This document shows, in pieces, positions 43,680-55,359 of a stretch of 64,000 nt of DNA; position 1 is the stretch's first letter; every line of letters begins with the position of its first letter. The notes under the pieces are model-generated. The model saw only the letters and a list, made by a program, of their open reading frames with translations, had not been told where the DNA came from and did no database searches. The stretch lies in assembly GCF_003473485.1 (NCBI RefSeq), contig NC_053043.1, positions 41,082,576-41,146,575 of the forward strand, written 5' to 3'. This DNA comes from Medicago truncatula. Lineage: Eukaryota > Streptophyta > Magnoliopsida > Fabales > Fabaceae. Both the position numbers and the translations under genes were made by a program.

Positions 43680-44702
43680 ATATCAAATGGGTATTAATCA
43701 AACATAAAATAACTAGAAAAAAATCTTGGGTACAAGATTTGTTTGATTAAAAACCTTGATTAGTATGACTCATTTCATTGTCTTCTATTACTGTGGCTTT
43801 CTCACCAAAAGAATACAATGATACACTAATTTCCAAAGGCGATATAATTTATTTTCATAACTTTTGCATGTCAGCCAATTGGTGAAAAAAGAGGTCACTA
43901 GGTAGGTGTGGCCCCTAATTCTGAAACTTTCCTTGTCTTTTTTTGGATTAAGAGTCAACCAACGTACCAAACCATGAATGCGAAAAAAAAAAAATCATCC
44001 ATTATACTTACTTACATGTGTAATACTAGCATGTTTTAAGTGGATTATAAATCGGTGACGTTGATAAGTTTGGTAAAACCGATGTTATGTCCCGTGAACT
44101 CAGCTCATTTGATAAAGGATAATGCATTTATAGGGGTCAGAGTTTGAATTCTGGACATCCGACTTATTCACCTTTAAAAGTAAATTTTTCTAGCCGTTAA
44201 ATTACTTGACAAAAAAAAAACGGTGTTATGTAATTTTCTTGAACCTCTAACATAGTTTATACTCCATTTTCTTAATATGTTTATTTTAAATGATATATCA
44301 TTTTACAATATTAATAAAAAAAAAAAAAAATTTTATCAAATAATCTAATGGATATAATTTACATTTAAAGTAAATAAATAAGGTGTTCAGGATTAAACTT
44401 TAATCCTAACATATTATAACGTATTGTTCCTACCAAAATTATGTCTATAGGGACAATGCTTCCTTTTCTTTTATGCTTTTTATTATTTGTTATTTTTCAA
44501 TTTTTCTATTATTTTAATTTTGCTTTTGCATATCATTAATGAATTTGTTTATATATAATATTTATTACATTTCTTGTTTATCCTTTTAAAAAAGATTAAT
44601 CATATTTTTTAATGTGCGTGAAATTGTCAAAATAATATATAATTTGTACATTAAGGAGTATGGTGATTGTACCAAGCTCATTAATGATCAAAATGTACAC
44701 TA
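43680..44702 (+). promoter_or_regulatory. Orphan UGT promoter copy
   Basis: 43680-44030 matches 47690-47960 upstream of the UGT at 48355 (TTTCTCACCAAAAGA, GGCGATATAATT, CCTTGTCTTT). 44645-44702 matches 47990-48050 (CCAAGCTCATTA). About 600 bp of unrelated AT-rich DNA separates the two parts. No UGT coding sequence follows, so the gene has been lost. Confidence 0.65.
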
Positions 44703-44795
44703 AGAAAGAATATTGCCCTCACTATGCAAGTCTTTTGGATCCATTAAATATTTAGTTTTTCCTATAGTATCCTTTATCTTTATTTCAAGAGTCTG

Positions 44796-44954
44796 GTTAA
44801 CGAGTGTCTCCGGGACATTATTTAAAAATTTAAAATTTAAAAAATATTTCTTAAAAAAGTCAAATATTATAAATTTTAATGCATTGATTACACATATTTT
44901 AATAAAAACTTACAATTAATGGTCCTTAAAGAGTGCCCTGGGACACTCGTTAAC
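44796..44954. repeat. MITE with GTTAACGAGTGTC ends
   Basis: Left GTTAACGAGTGTCTCCGGG pairs with right CCCTGGGACACTCGTTAAC. 159 bp, AT-rich inside. A decayed relative may lie at 51664-51815. Confidence 0.8.
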
Positions 44955-44975
44955 ATTTTCCTTATTTTAATTATA

Positions 44976-45318
44976 CTCCCTTAGTTCTAAAATGTAAGGA
45001 AAAAAACTCACTTTCTTTGTCCTAAAATGTAAGCAAAAAAGACAAACATTTATACTATTTAATCTTGTTTTTTTAAAAAACTATCTTTTCCAACAAAATC
45101 TTTTGTTTTATCTCATTAAATTAAATGCAAATTGTATTCAATTTTCTCTCTCTACCATTTTCTCCTTAAACAATATAGCAAATGAAAATTGTTTTTACAT
45201 CTTCCTATGAAACTTACTCCAAAAAAACACAAAAAATTATACTCCAAATTCTTATGTTTTAGTTTTCTTAATAAGTGTGAATTGATTTTTTTTTTCTTAC
45301 AATTTGAAACGGAGGGAG
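44976..45318. repeat. Stowaway-like MITE
   Basis: Begins CTCCCTTAGTTCTAAAATGTAA and ends CTTACAATTTGAAACGGAGGGAG, with TA on both sides. 343 bp, the longest of the three Stowaway copies here. Confidence 0.85.
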
Positions 45319-45462
45319 TATGTTTTCTTTTAGCTATTTTATTTATAGTTTTATCCCTTTTGTAATATTTAAAAAAATCAGTTAAATTTATTTCAATAGG
45401 TATAACCCACAATAATAACTAAAATATATTTTGTTGAATGGACAATAAGAACAATAACTGAA

Positions 45463-45500
<38 letters not shown>

Positions 45501-46547
45501 CTTATTTGCTGAAATTATTTAGTTGTATTATCTGGGGTGAAGCATAGTGTTGGCATGGGGTGGCATTGGCTACCCTATTAATTTTTTTGATAACTTAAGT
45601 ATTTTTGTGTTTAGTTACTCTAATATAGATTTAGCTACCTAAGATAAATTTATTTCTTAAAATTATTAGTAGAAATATAAAAGATAATACATTATCATTT
45701 GATTGATACATTTATATTTTCGTGTTTAGGCATATTTAGACGTCATAGTAAGTACACAAAGAACTTTGTAAACAAAGAAAAAATGTCAAGATAATATTCG
45801 TAAAATTATTTTTTTTAGTTTTTTTTTATATATTTGGCCCTTAAAAAAAAAATGGCTAACTTTGCCGTTGTGTATTATATGTTAAAAAGATGAGTCAAGA
45901 TTCTCTCCATTTTGTACCCTCTCTATTTTTTTATATTTGGACAGATATAAACTCAATTTTTTAGTTTTTCATTAAAGAAGATCCAAAATTGTTCAATAAT
46001 ATTTAATTTTATGCGAGTTTTAGTTTTTTTTTATTGGTTTACGATTTTTATTTTGACCGGTTTCGATTTGAACATCCTACCTATAAGATGTTTTGTCATC
46101 TAAAGCTTGATGATCGTTTATTTTTCTATTTAAAAAATTGGGTTAATTGTTGAAATAGTCCCTCTAATATTTGTGAATTTTAAAAATAGCCCTCGTAAAA
46201 ATAAATCTTACCTTATAATTTGATGTTTTTTTTTCACACAAGAGGTGCTGATGTGGCTCAAATTTACACTCTTGTTGGTCGGTCTAATCTATTTGCATTC
46301 AATTTTAATTAGCAGACCAAAATTATAACATCTATAAAAGACAGGCCAAAATGAAAAATTTTACTGTATCATGACCAAATTCGGTGGATTATCAAACATG
46401 TATTTTTGTATTATTATTTTTTTACTAAAGAAAATGATATTGATTCATTAAAACTGATATAATACATAGATATAATACAAACTTAAAGTCATAGAAAATA
46501 GAAAAGATGAATATGTGAATAAAATCACAACATCCATGTTAATACTA
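45319..46547. other. AT-rich spacer
   Basis: No gene. A (TA)n microsatellite is at 45467-45498. At about 46140-46400 a MITE-like sequence (GAAATAGTCCCTCTAATATT, GATGTGGCTC) is visible but its ends could not be paired confidently. Confidence 0.5.
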
Positions 46548-46694
46548 CTCCCTTCATTGTCAATTATAAGAAAATTTTGACTTTTTAGGTTAATTCAATC
46601 AATTATGTATGTGGTCTATAATATAGATTATATACATCATTAACTGAATGAACTTAAAAAATCAAAATTTGTTTATAATTGACAACGGAGGGAG
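46548..46694. repeat. Stowaway-like MITE
   Basis: CTCCCTTCATTGTCAATTATAA at the left pairs with TTATAATTGACAACGGAGGGAG at the right, flanked by TA. 147 bp. Confidence 0.92.
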
Positions 46695-46696
46695 TA

Positions 46697-47126
46697 TAAA
46701 ATAACAAAATACACAAGCCTACAATGATGCCTATATTCAAATTCTTATAATACCCGTCCATCCATATATGTAGCGTTGAAGACGCCAAAGTCGGTGATTG
46801 GATATGCACTAAGTCGAAATTAATCTTTCAATATGAATTAGATAAACACCGCGCTAAGGCAGAAAATAGAAAGAAAAAAAAAAACACATAAAGACGGAAA
46901 ATCAAAACAAACATCGTCGTGCTAAGACGACGAAATCATAAAAACTTGTAAAAAGAAACTAAACATGTGTGAATATCTCATATTTAAATAAAAAGAAAGG
47001 AAAAAATAAGTTGGAAGGATAATTTAGGATCATAATTGCCCTAATCCATCATACATAGATGAAGTAGAAGGAAAAAGAAAGTGATAACGACTAAAGTTTG
47101 AAGAAGAGATCAAACACAGTTAATCT
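46697..47126. other. Spacer of unknown origin
   Basis: No gene is recognised. Two related stretches (ACCGCGCTAAGGCAGAAAAT near 46850 and CGTGCTAAGACGACG near 46918) suggest a repeat family that I cannot name. Confidence 0.35.
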
Positions 47127-47475
47127 TTTTTTTTTTTTTTTACATTTAAGAAAAATTCATTAACAAAAGTCAAGACTGCATAAATATAAGGTGGAGTCTC
47201 TTTGATCTATATGCAATCCAAATTATGAAGAGCATGTTTTGCTAAATAATGAGTAGTCTGGTTAGCTTCACGCCTAACATGCAAAAAATTTAAACTACGA
47301 AAACAAACATTGAAACTAATACAATCTCCAATAATAGAGCCGACATAGGTGGAAGATTGTTGATGAGCATTCAGTGCCAAGACCACCTTAGAAGCATCTG
47401 ATTTTGCCTAACATGTATTTTGTAAATTCCAAACCCTTCCGCATAGTTAAAGCTTCTGCAACTTTAAGAATCAAC
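47127..47475 (-). mobile_element. LINE 3' end with RNase H domain and poly-A tail
   Basis: On the minus strand: KVAEALTMRKGLEF, then (other frame) SDASKVVLALNAHQQSSTYV, GSIIGDCISFNVCFRSLNFL and HVRREANQTTHYLAKHALHN. This is the RNase H-like domain that ends many plant LINE polyproteins. The minus-strand 3' end is a poly-A run (poly-T at 47127-47141). A 5'-truncated, broken copy. Confidence 0.75.
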
Positions 47476-47689
47476 ATTATCTCTCAATCAATATTTCATA
47501 AAACATACAGAAAATGGACACCATATTTCTAACATAAACATTTCTTATTTCTAACACACCATATTTCATAAAACAGAGCCAAAATATGGACTATAATATC
47601 CTCGATAGCATCAGTAATATTTCTCTCCAACCACTCTAAAAATGGTACATACCTAAAATGATGCTGACAAACACTATTAATCAATAGAC

Positions 47690-48354
47690 ATAAAATAAAC
47701 TAGAAAATCTTGAACCTACGATTAATTGATTATAAAATTTGATCAGTAAGACTTCTTTAATCGTCTTGTATCGATCAGTTTGTTGCTTTCTCACCAAAAG
47801 AGAAAACAATTATACAATAATCTCCACTAATCAGGCAAGGCGATATAATTAATTGTCAAGAACTATTATATATGCTAATTGGTGAGAAAAGGTGGCCATT
47901 AATTCTATAATAATATTCCTTGTCTTTCTTCAATAGAGATTAGGCCAACCTGCCTACTTAGATGAAATTATATTTTTTAATGCATCTTATAATCACTTAC
48001 ATAGTGATTTTGCCAAGCTCATTATTGATCAAAAAATACATACACTACAAAATTTTCATTGTACATCAATTTTTTGTTATATAGAGCTAGCAGCAAAATT
48101 TATATACACTAGCCTCGGAGAAGAGAGGTATTACATATTCAAATTATCTCTTAAATATATCAAATATCTATATAGCTTTTTACCATTTGAGTTATACTTA
48201 CGGAACATTATACATCAATTTTTATTTTGGTAGAACAACCTTACACATCAAAATTTCAAAAATCATAGAATATAATTGAACTTACACACACACACATCTA
48301 CATATATATATTTGTATAGCTTTGTCCCTAGTTCATTACATTCTTGTATCAACC
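47690..48354 (+). promoter_or_regulatory. Promoter region of the UGT at 48355
   Basis: Blocks shared with 43680-44702 and with 55205-55300 mark this as inherited UGT upstream DNA. A TATA-like ATATATATTTG lies about 50 bp before the start codon (near 48303). Confidence 0.6.
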
Positions 48355-49731
48355 ATGGGATCTCTTCCTCCTTTGCACATAGCAATGTTTCCATGGTTTG
48401 CTATGGGACACTTCACCCCATATCTTCACCTCTCCAACAAATTAGCAAAAAAAGGTCACAAAATATCATTCTTCATCCCCAAAAAAACACAAACCAAGTT
48501 ACAACATCTCAACCTAAACCCAAATCTCATCACTTTTTACCCTCTCAATGTTCCTCACATTGATGGTCTTCCCGATGGTGCTGAAACATCTTCAGATGTA
48601 CCCTTTTCTTTAGTCCCTCTTATTGCTACAGCAATGGATCAAACAGAAAAACAAATTGAACATCTTCTTAAGGAACTAAACCCACAAATAGTTTTCTTTG
48701 ATTTTCAATATTGGCTTCCAAATTTGACTCAAAAACTTGGCATAAAAAGTCTTCAATATTGGATAACAAGTCCATTTTCAATATCTTATTTTTGGAATGG
48801 ACCAAGACATAGCCAAGGAAAAGGATTAACTGTAGATGATCTCAAGAAACCACCTTCAGGGTACCCTGATGGTTCTATCAAGCTTTATCAACATGAACTT
48901 CAATTTCTATCTTCAACAAGGAAACTTGTCTTCGGAAGTGGTGTATTTTTATACGATCGTTTGCATATAGGTACAAGTTTAGCTGATGCAATTGGTTTCA
49001 AAGGTTGCAAAGAACTTGATGAACCATATGCTGAATTTCTTGGAAATTTTTATGGAAAACCTTATCTACTTTCAGGTCCTTTGTTACCTGAAACACCAAA
49101 AACAACTTTAGATGAAAAATGGGAATCATGGCTTAAGGGATTCAAACCTGGTTCTGTGGTGTTTTGTGCATATGGAAGTGAAGGTCCATTAGAAAAAAAT
49201 CAGTTTCAAGAGTTGTTGCTTGGTCTTGAGTTAACAGGTTTTCCATTTCTTGCAGCACTTAAACCACCTAATGGATTTGAGTCTATTGAAGAAGCTTTAC
49301 CAGAAGGGTTCAATGAAAGAGTTAAAGGAAAAGGGATTGTTTATGGAAGTTGGATTCAACAACAATTGATTCTAGAACACCCTTCTGTTGGATGTTTCAT
49401 AACACACTGTGGAGCTGCTTCTATAACCGAGGCACTCGTTAACACGTGTCAGTTGGTTTTGTTGCCACGTGTAGGCGTTGATCATATCATGAATGCAAGA
49501 ATGATGAGTGAAAAGATGAAGGTTGGTGTGGAAGTTGAGAAAGGTGATGAAGATGGGTTGTTTACAAAAGAAAGTGTGTGTGAAGCTGTGAAAATTGTGA
49601 TGGATGATGAGAATAAAGTTGGAAGAGAAGTGAGAAAAAATCATAGTGAATTAAGGAAGTTTTTATTGAGTGAGAATTTAGAGTCTTCGTGTGTTGATAA
49701 TTTTTGTGAAAAGCTTCAAGGTTTGATTTAA
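48355..49731 (+). CDS. UGT79-like UDP-glycosyltransferase, mosaic of both subclades
   Basis: Intronless, 458 residues from MGSLPPLHIAMFPWFAMGH (ATG 48355 in ACCATGG context; an upstream in-frame ATG at 48322 is less likely). Catalytic His19 and Asp116. PSPG box from Trp333 ([20 protein letters not shown]) to VGVDH, again with HCGA and terminal His377. Residues about 42-75 (KKTQTKLQHLNLNPNLITFY, PLNVPHIDGLP) resemble subclade I, while the donor half resembles subclade II, so gene conversion or an intermediate lineage is likely. Its C-terminus ([20 protein letters not shown]) pairs it with the fragment at 52187. Role inferred: adds a sugar to a specialised-metabolite glycoside in the cytosol. 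Confidence 0.93.
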   Translation: MGSLPPLHIAMFPWFAMGHFTPYLHLSNKLAKKGHKISFFIPKKTQTKLQHLNLNPNLITFYPLNVPHIDGLPDGAETSSDVPFSLVPLIATAMDQTEKQIEHLLKELNPQIVFFDFQYWLPNLTQKLGIKSLQYWITSPFSISYFWNGPRHSQGKGLTVDDLKKPPSGYPDGSIKLYQHELQFLSSTRKLVFGSGVFLYDRLHIGTSLADAIGFKGCKELDEPYAEFLGNFYGKPYLLSGPLLPETPKTTLDEKWESWLKGFKPGSVVFCAYGSEGPLEKNQFQELLLGLELTGFPFLAALKPPNGFESIEEALPEGFNERVKGKGIVYGSWIQQQLILEHPSVGCFITHCGAASITEALVNTCQLVLLPRVGVDHIMNARMMSEKMKVGVEVEKGDEDGLFTKESVCEAVKIVMDDENKVGREVRKNHSELRKFLLSENLESSCVDNFCEKLQGLI

Positions 49732-50537
49732 ATTTCTTGAGTTTGAATATCACAAAATTGTTGTTGCTGAATGAATCATTGCACATAATTGTACTGTTAT
49801 TATTGTGTTTTATTATAACTTTGTGAGTTTGTATTATGAACTTTTGACCAATAATTTGCATTACTAAATTTGTTGGTGATGGTTTGTGTTTGCTTTGAAG
49901 CTTCAAACCAAATGATATTTAAAGATGAAATCATATGCAGATTGGTTCTATTTGAGTGACTCATTTAAAAAAAAAATATCTGAATCTACTTGATACAATT
50001 TTATGTTGTTTAATTTAGATCGTGTTTTTTTTTTTACAACGAATAATTTGATAAATAATACTCGAAGCACAAGAAATACTAGAGCGTCAATGTAACACTA
50101 AAAACAGTTGGATTTTAAGTGTTAGTGATTATGTTCCACATCGATTAAGAATAAAGGAAATGTTGGATATATAAGAGAGGAGACTTATATACCTGATTTT
50201 TAAAAGTTTTGGATAGAGATGTGGTGTATGTACTGATTATTTAATGTTTTACGGTAGATCATTATTTTACTTGCTATATCGATTTGTATAATTGAGATCA
50301 TTCCCCACATTGGTTCTTCCGTTGCTAAGATAATCATCGCACATTTTCAAATAAAGAGAAAAAAATATTATCGTCGCTGAAAGTTTTTTATTTTTTGTTA
50401 GGGGATCATCACCGAAAGTTAGTGGCATTAATTTAGACAGGAACTTGATTAAAAAACAAAGCAAAAAAATGTAAGCAGTAACCTAACCTCTCATTTCCTT
50501 CCGACCTAATTCAAATATAAAATTAAAAAGATTCATT
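49732..50537. other. 3' flank and LTR-like remnant
   Basis: No gene. The first ~200 bp is the UGT 3' UTR. At about 50100-50280 there is LTR-like wording (TTCCACATCGATTAAGAATA, GGATATATAAGAGAGGAGAC) typical of old plant LTR-element ends; too short and broken to classify. Confidence 0.4.
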
Positions 50538-50542
50538 AATCT

Positions 50543-51186
50543 TGTTGTAGAAGTGACTCAAAATATGGATTCTGGATGTGCCAAAAACGGTGATAGATTT
50601 TGGCTGTGTTTTCAGCCTTTTCATTCGGCAAAAATCGGTGTCCAATTTTGCGCAGCAAATAAAATAAAATCATATTTTAGGTTGAGATTTGTTCCAATTT
50701 TTTAGGGATACTTTTACTATAAATATAGACATTGTATCAGATGTAAACCTTGAATTAGAGAGCCGGAAAAACAGGGTTTAGAATCCAACAATAAAATTTG
50801 GGTTTGTAGAGTTTGCTCTTGGTAACAAACACTAGGGTTGAGATTGATTCGCATTGGAAAACACTATTATGATTGAGTCTCTTGATCACGAGAAGAGATT
50901 GACACTTTGGGTAGAATTATGTTTGAATACTAATTCTTGTAACCTTTTAATATCTCTTTTCTAAAATTACTCATCATTGCAGTGGAACGGAGAGCTGCTC
51001 TCTCCCCCTTACTAGGTCAGTATATCGAACTGGCTAAACAAATTTTTTGTATTCTCTCTTTCTTTCTTTCACTGTTTTCTATTTTGCTTGTTTTTATAAT
51101 TGTTATCCACGTTGTTTTGATTGTTTGATTATTTTGCTCCACACATTAAATATTTTATTGGTGTGATTTTTAACGAATTTACCACA
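50543..51186 (+). mobile_element. Solo LTR with 5 bp target duplication
   Basis: A 644 bp block starting TGTTGTAG and ending ACCACA, flanked by AATCT (50538-50542 and 51187-51191). Its wording (TATAAATATAGACATTGTAT, CTAGGGTTGAGATTGATTCG, GGAACGGAGAGCTGCTCTCT) matches the minus strand of 1651-2355, so both are solo LTRs of one family. It separates an orphan UGT promoter (51240 onward) from the DNA to its left. Confidence 0.85.
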
Positions 51187-51239
51187 AATCTAAAGGTAAA
51201 CCAAACTTCCACTCCAACACCTAAACACATGGTATCACA

Positions 51240-51890
51240 TGTATAGATATAGATATATAAGTGAGTTTTTTTTTAAGAGAAGATAGATAAGTGAGAGTTA
51301 ATTAAGTTATTTCATTTTTAAGATTTGGTGTATCATTAAAAATGTGGACCTGATGCATATCCCTATGAGAAAGACAGAGAATACTGCAAAATATTGTGCA
51401 ACCTAGTTGGTTTCACTAACTTATTCAAAAACAAATAAAATAGTTAGTTCCATTCTGTTGGCAAGGAAAGTAATCACTAAATAGTACTAAATTTACCATC
51501 GGTGAGTAGAACTTACGTATATATGGAATTTTTTATTGGATTATCCCTTTCTTTTTTTAACTAAGTGCTAGGGAAGTTACCATGCGAAAATTTTCACACA
51601 AGCGGAAACACAGCAACAGAAGAAGTAAAATACACAAAAACAATTCATGAATCTTTCTCTGGGTCATGTTAAAAGGTCCCTGAAGAGTACTAAAAAAGAA
51701 AGTTATTATTAAAAAAGTTATTTCTTTTGATTTTTTATGGATTAATTACACAATCTTTGATGCAATAATATATAAAAAAAAAATTCCGTATCCTTAACCA
51801 GTGTCTCGAAAGTACCGATTGACATTTCCTTTTTTTATTACTCATGTGCAATTTTTACAAGTACAAAATTGTAAATTCATAAAGTTTTTG
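51240..51890 (-). promoter_or_regulatory. Orphan copy of a minus-strand UGT promoter
   Basis: 51262-51530 is nearly identical to 41770-42070, the upstream region of the UGT at 40346, and 51592-51880 matches scattered parts of 42830-42970. The gene expected to the left is absent; a solo LTR lies there instead. A decayed MITE-like insert occupies about 51664-51815. Confidence 0.65.
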
Positions 51891-52186
51891 ATACGGAGCA
51901 GAAGGCGGCACCGGTGGATGGAGGTAGAGGTGCGGCGACGGCGCCGATGGGAGAGAGAGAGGCAACTGTTAGATTATGAGAGAAGGAAGTAAGAGTGCGT
52001 ATGCTTTATTTTTATTAAATAATTGTTTTTTTTTTCAAACCTTTTAATCACAACCATTGATTTTGTTTTTTTCCACATGTCACACATCTATGACTTGAAA
52101 TGGGGTAAATTGAGGAAACCTAAATGGAGCAAAGATAGACTCCGTGTGAAGGCGAGAACAAACTCACCCAAGTCATCGCGAATCAT

Positions 52187-52528
52187 ATGCCGATACCTAC
52201 ACTGTGGAGCTGCTTCATAACTGAAGGACTTGTTAGCAAGTGCCAGTTGGTGTTCTTGCCACGTGTAAGTTCTGATCATATCATTAATGCAAGAATGATG
52301 AGTAAAAAGTTTAAAGTTGGTGTGGAAGTTGAGAAAGGTGATGAAGATGGGTTGTTTACAAAAGAAAATGTGTGCAAAGCTGTGAAGATTGTGATGCATG
52401 AAGGGAATGAGGTTGGAAGAGAAGTGAGGAAAAATCATAATGAATTAAGGAAGTTTTTATTAAGTGACAATTTAGAGTCCTCTTGTGTTGATAGTTTCTG
52501 TGAAAAGCTTCAAGATTTGATTCATTGA
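52187..52528 (+). pseudogene. 3' fragment of a UGT79-like gene
   Basis: Only the second half of the PSPG box and the C-terminus remain: CGAAS, then [40 protein letters not shown], and the tail [21 protein letters not shown]. The first ~340 residues are missing and a small frame change lies at the TGTGGAGCTGCTTC point near 52200. It is most similar to the end of the gene at 48355. Not expected to be functional. Confidence 0.85.
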
Positions 52529-52695
52529 GTGACAGTTAAAGAAGCTTCAAAAGTGAGTTATTGCATATAATTGTATTATTATTGTTATTGTGTCTATATA
52601 TATTTTTGTAAGTTTGTATATATTATATATGAACTTCTATTATTTAGTGATCCATATATTTAACTTGCTAACCTTCAACTTGTATCATTTAAAAC

Positions 52696-53025
52696 AGTGG
52701 CGGATCTTGCCCAAATTATCAGGGGAGCCGCAAATGTTAACTAAATATTATAATTAAAATTCATAAAAGTCATATACAATTTTTTCCAAAAAAAGTATCA
52801 ACACGAGGTTAAAGTTCCAAATTACTATCTATCAACTATATAGCCTATCCTAGGCTTAGATGATTTGAATCAGCCTATTGTGATTCTTACCACATGCAGA
52901 ATAGAAGAACCCCTCACACGAGACTGCTACATATACTCTCTGATGCAAAAGCTTGGAACCCGACCAAGTCACCAGAGCAGCTAAATAATAAGCTTAGACA
53001 AATCAGAAAATATTTAAAATAAATT

Positions 53026-53081
<56 letters not shown>

Positions 53082-53600
53082 CATTTACCTCAATCTAAAA
53101 TTTCACATTTCACTCTTTCAAAGATTTGAACTCGTCAATAATTGAATCAGAACTAAATTGATTATCTATTTCCTTTTCAAAATAAAGCATCATATTGTCA
53201 GCAAGAAATTCATCCTACATCCTATTACACAATCTTATCTTGATTAACTTCATTGCTGAAAATGATCTTTCTATAGTAGCTGTAGAAACCAGGAGAGTTA
53301 AGATAAGACGACTTAGACGATCAACCAAGTAATCAATGTTTATCCGCCCTCCTTGTCTTTCTTAGAGCTTCACACAACAACTTATTCAAATCTGGATGAC
53401 TAACAACATCAAGATGGAAGTGACGAAGTTGATATCTCAAATTAATTTTCTCTTGCTCACTAAAATCTAGAGGATAAAATTTACTTACAAAGCACATATA
53501 TTATCTATATCAAATGCTTTGTGCATATCCTTAGGGACCAAACTATTTCTTAGAATTAAAAGCTCCGTTGTTTCCAAACAAAACCTACGATTCAATTCTT
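52696..53600 (-). mobile_element. hAT transposon 3' end with hATC dimerisation domain
   Basis: The left border CAGTGGCGGATCTTGCCC is a hAT-type terminal repeat. On the minus strand, DFSEQEKINLRYQLRHFHLD, INIDYLVDRLSRLILTLLVS and TATIERSFSAMKLIKIRLCN give the C-terminal hATC region of a TTF-type hAT transposase. An in-frame stop follows near 53215, then DEFLADNMMLYFEKEIDNQF. An (AT)n run lies at 53028-53081. Frame changes occur near 53340 and 53480. The N-terminal BED/TTF finger, the catalytic part and the opposite end are not found, so it is a truncated remnant. Confidence 0.75.
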
Positions 53601-55204
53601 GCAATTGCTGATCAATTGTAACATAAAAAAGATTTACTCTAAAATGTTGACCGGCTGTGATGTGATCTTTTTGATGACGAGCGCTATCTTCATGCTCTAT
53701 ATAAACAACATTACAATCACGAGAATTAATATCATGTTTTTCACAAAGGGTTTGAGAGACATGTTTATTTGTTGTGTTATGAGTGCAGTTTGTTTGGAAA
53801 TCGTGGTTGCATCACAAAGAGAGATGGTTCACAAAGAGAGAGGGTTCAAAGTGGGCTTAGGAGGTGGGTGTGAAAGTAGGGGGTTGATGATAGAGCATCA
53901 TATAACATATAAGATGAGAGATAGAGGAGTTGTTAATGGTTTGAGGAACATATTGTATTGTTTTCACTCGAGTCGTTGTAACTTACTTTTATCCTAGATC
54001 ATGCAATTCCATAGGTGTTTTGAGTGTTTTGTAGTCAGGAATCATATAAATATACAAATCAAGATATCACATGAAGGAGCAAATAAAAAAAATCGCATGT
54101 GTGGGACTGTGTGCCTCTGCGCCTGTGACATCATTCCTTGCTGCCTCAGGCTCCCCTGTGCTATGTGCCTCTACGCCTGGAAGCGGGTAAAAACCGCTTT
54201 ATGCTTGTTTTTTAAGTTGGCTCGGTGAATAAAGCCCACCTTTCTTCTCTCAATCCCTAAGTAACCTAATGTTATAAATAGAGACCCTTACTGAACTTTT
54301 TGCACCGATCCAGCTTGAAAAACAAGCAAAATCAGCTTCCAACCCGCAGCTGGGCGCCTAGACGCCTAGAGTCACACACAGGGGTGCCTAAGGCAGCAAG
54401 GAATGTGGTTCCAGGCGCGCATGGTACAAGTGTATGGGCGCCTGAGGCAGCTCCTCAGGTGTGACTTATTGTGTTTTCGTCCCGTTTTTTGATCGTTGTT
54501 TCGTCTGAAAACTTCTAGGAACTTTAAATAACTATTTTTCTTTTTCTTGCAACAAGTTACAACAGCAAAAAAAAAAAATACTATATAGTTTTTGGACAAC
54601 ACATCTTGAATGTAACATAGTTTATAGGTGTGTGAAAAATGCAAGATTAAGACATAATTCAATCAACATGTCTCTGCCAACAAACATGCATTTGCAAACA
54701 TGTTCATAACACATCTCTTCCCGACCAGGTATCAACCTTATTAAGTTCTTCATCTTGTCTACATCATTAACATCATGACATTCCTTTTGAAGCTTGAGTT
54801 TAAGAATGTTACCCCATGCAAAATCTTGTGCTGAGAAAACCATCGCGATGTCCACTTCATACTTAACATTCTTAATATGGTTGCTATTGTTATCCTTTGA
54901 AGAATTATTATTTTCCTTTATCTTCGTCAATGTTAGATCTAAATAACTTAAATAGTTTCTAGCAAATATAGTTTGCACTATTTTGTTTAGTTCCACATAA
55001 TAAACATGTATGTGTTTATTTTGTTATGCCTCCATATTTAATCAAGATATTCAAAAATAATATAAAAAATTGCGAGGAAAATGTTGTGACAGAGGGATAG
55101 AGAACATAACATAGATATGTGAGAAAAATATTGGGAGTTGTCAATTTATTTTGGCTGGCACATGGAATCATGAATTAAATATATGGTAACCAAAATCGTG
55201 GATT
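53601..55204. other. Spacer with uncharacterised ORFs and an LTR-like GC-richer patch
   Basis: At 54100-54470 there are repeated GCGCCTG/GGCGCC motifs in both orientations and a TATA box (GTTATAAATAGAGACCC, near 54275), which looks like a promoter or LTR of an unknown element. A 124-residue minus-strand frame at 54622-54996 (MELNKIVQTIFARNYLSYLD start) and a 132-residue plus-strand frame at 53599-53997 match nothing I recognise and may be chance or remnants. Confidence 0.35.
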
Positions 55205-55359
55205 ATCAAAATGGTTTCAAAAGAAATAAACTAACTAGAAAATCTTGGGTCCGGGATTTGTTTGACTAACAAATTTTATCATAGGGCACATTTAATTGTC
55301 TTTTATAAGTATTTGTATAGGTGTGTCCCTGGTCCATTCCATTCAGTCTCAAATAAACC
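55205..55359 (+). promoter_or_regulatory. Core promoter of the UGT at 55360
   Basis: TTTTATAAGT at 55301-55310 is a likely TATA box about 50 bp before the start codon. The segment TAACTAGAAAATCTTGGGTCC (split copy) is shared with the blocks at 43700 and 47695. Confidence 0.55.

Noticed and set aside
48048-48080. CACTACAAAATTTTC as a possible CACTA terminus
   Set aside because: No subterminal repeats, no opposite end, and the stretch belongs to UGT promoter sequence shared with 44690.
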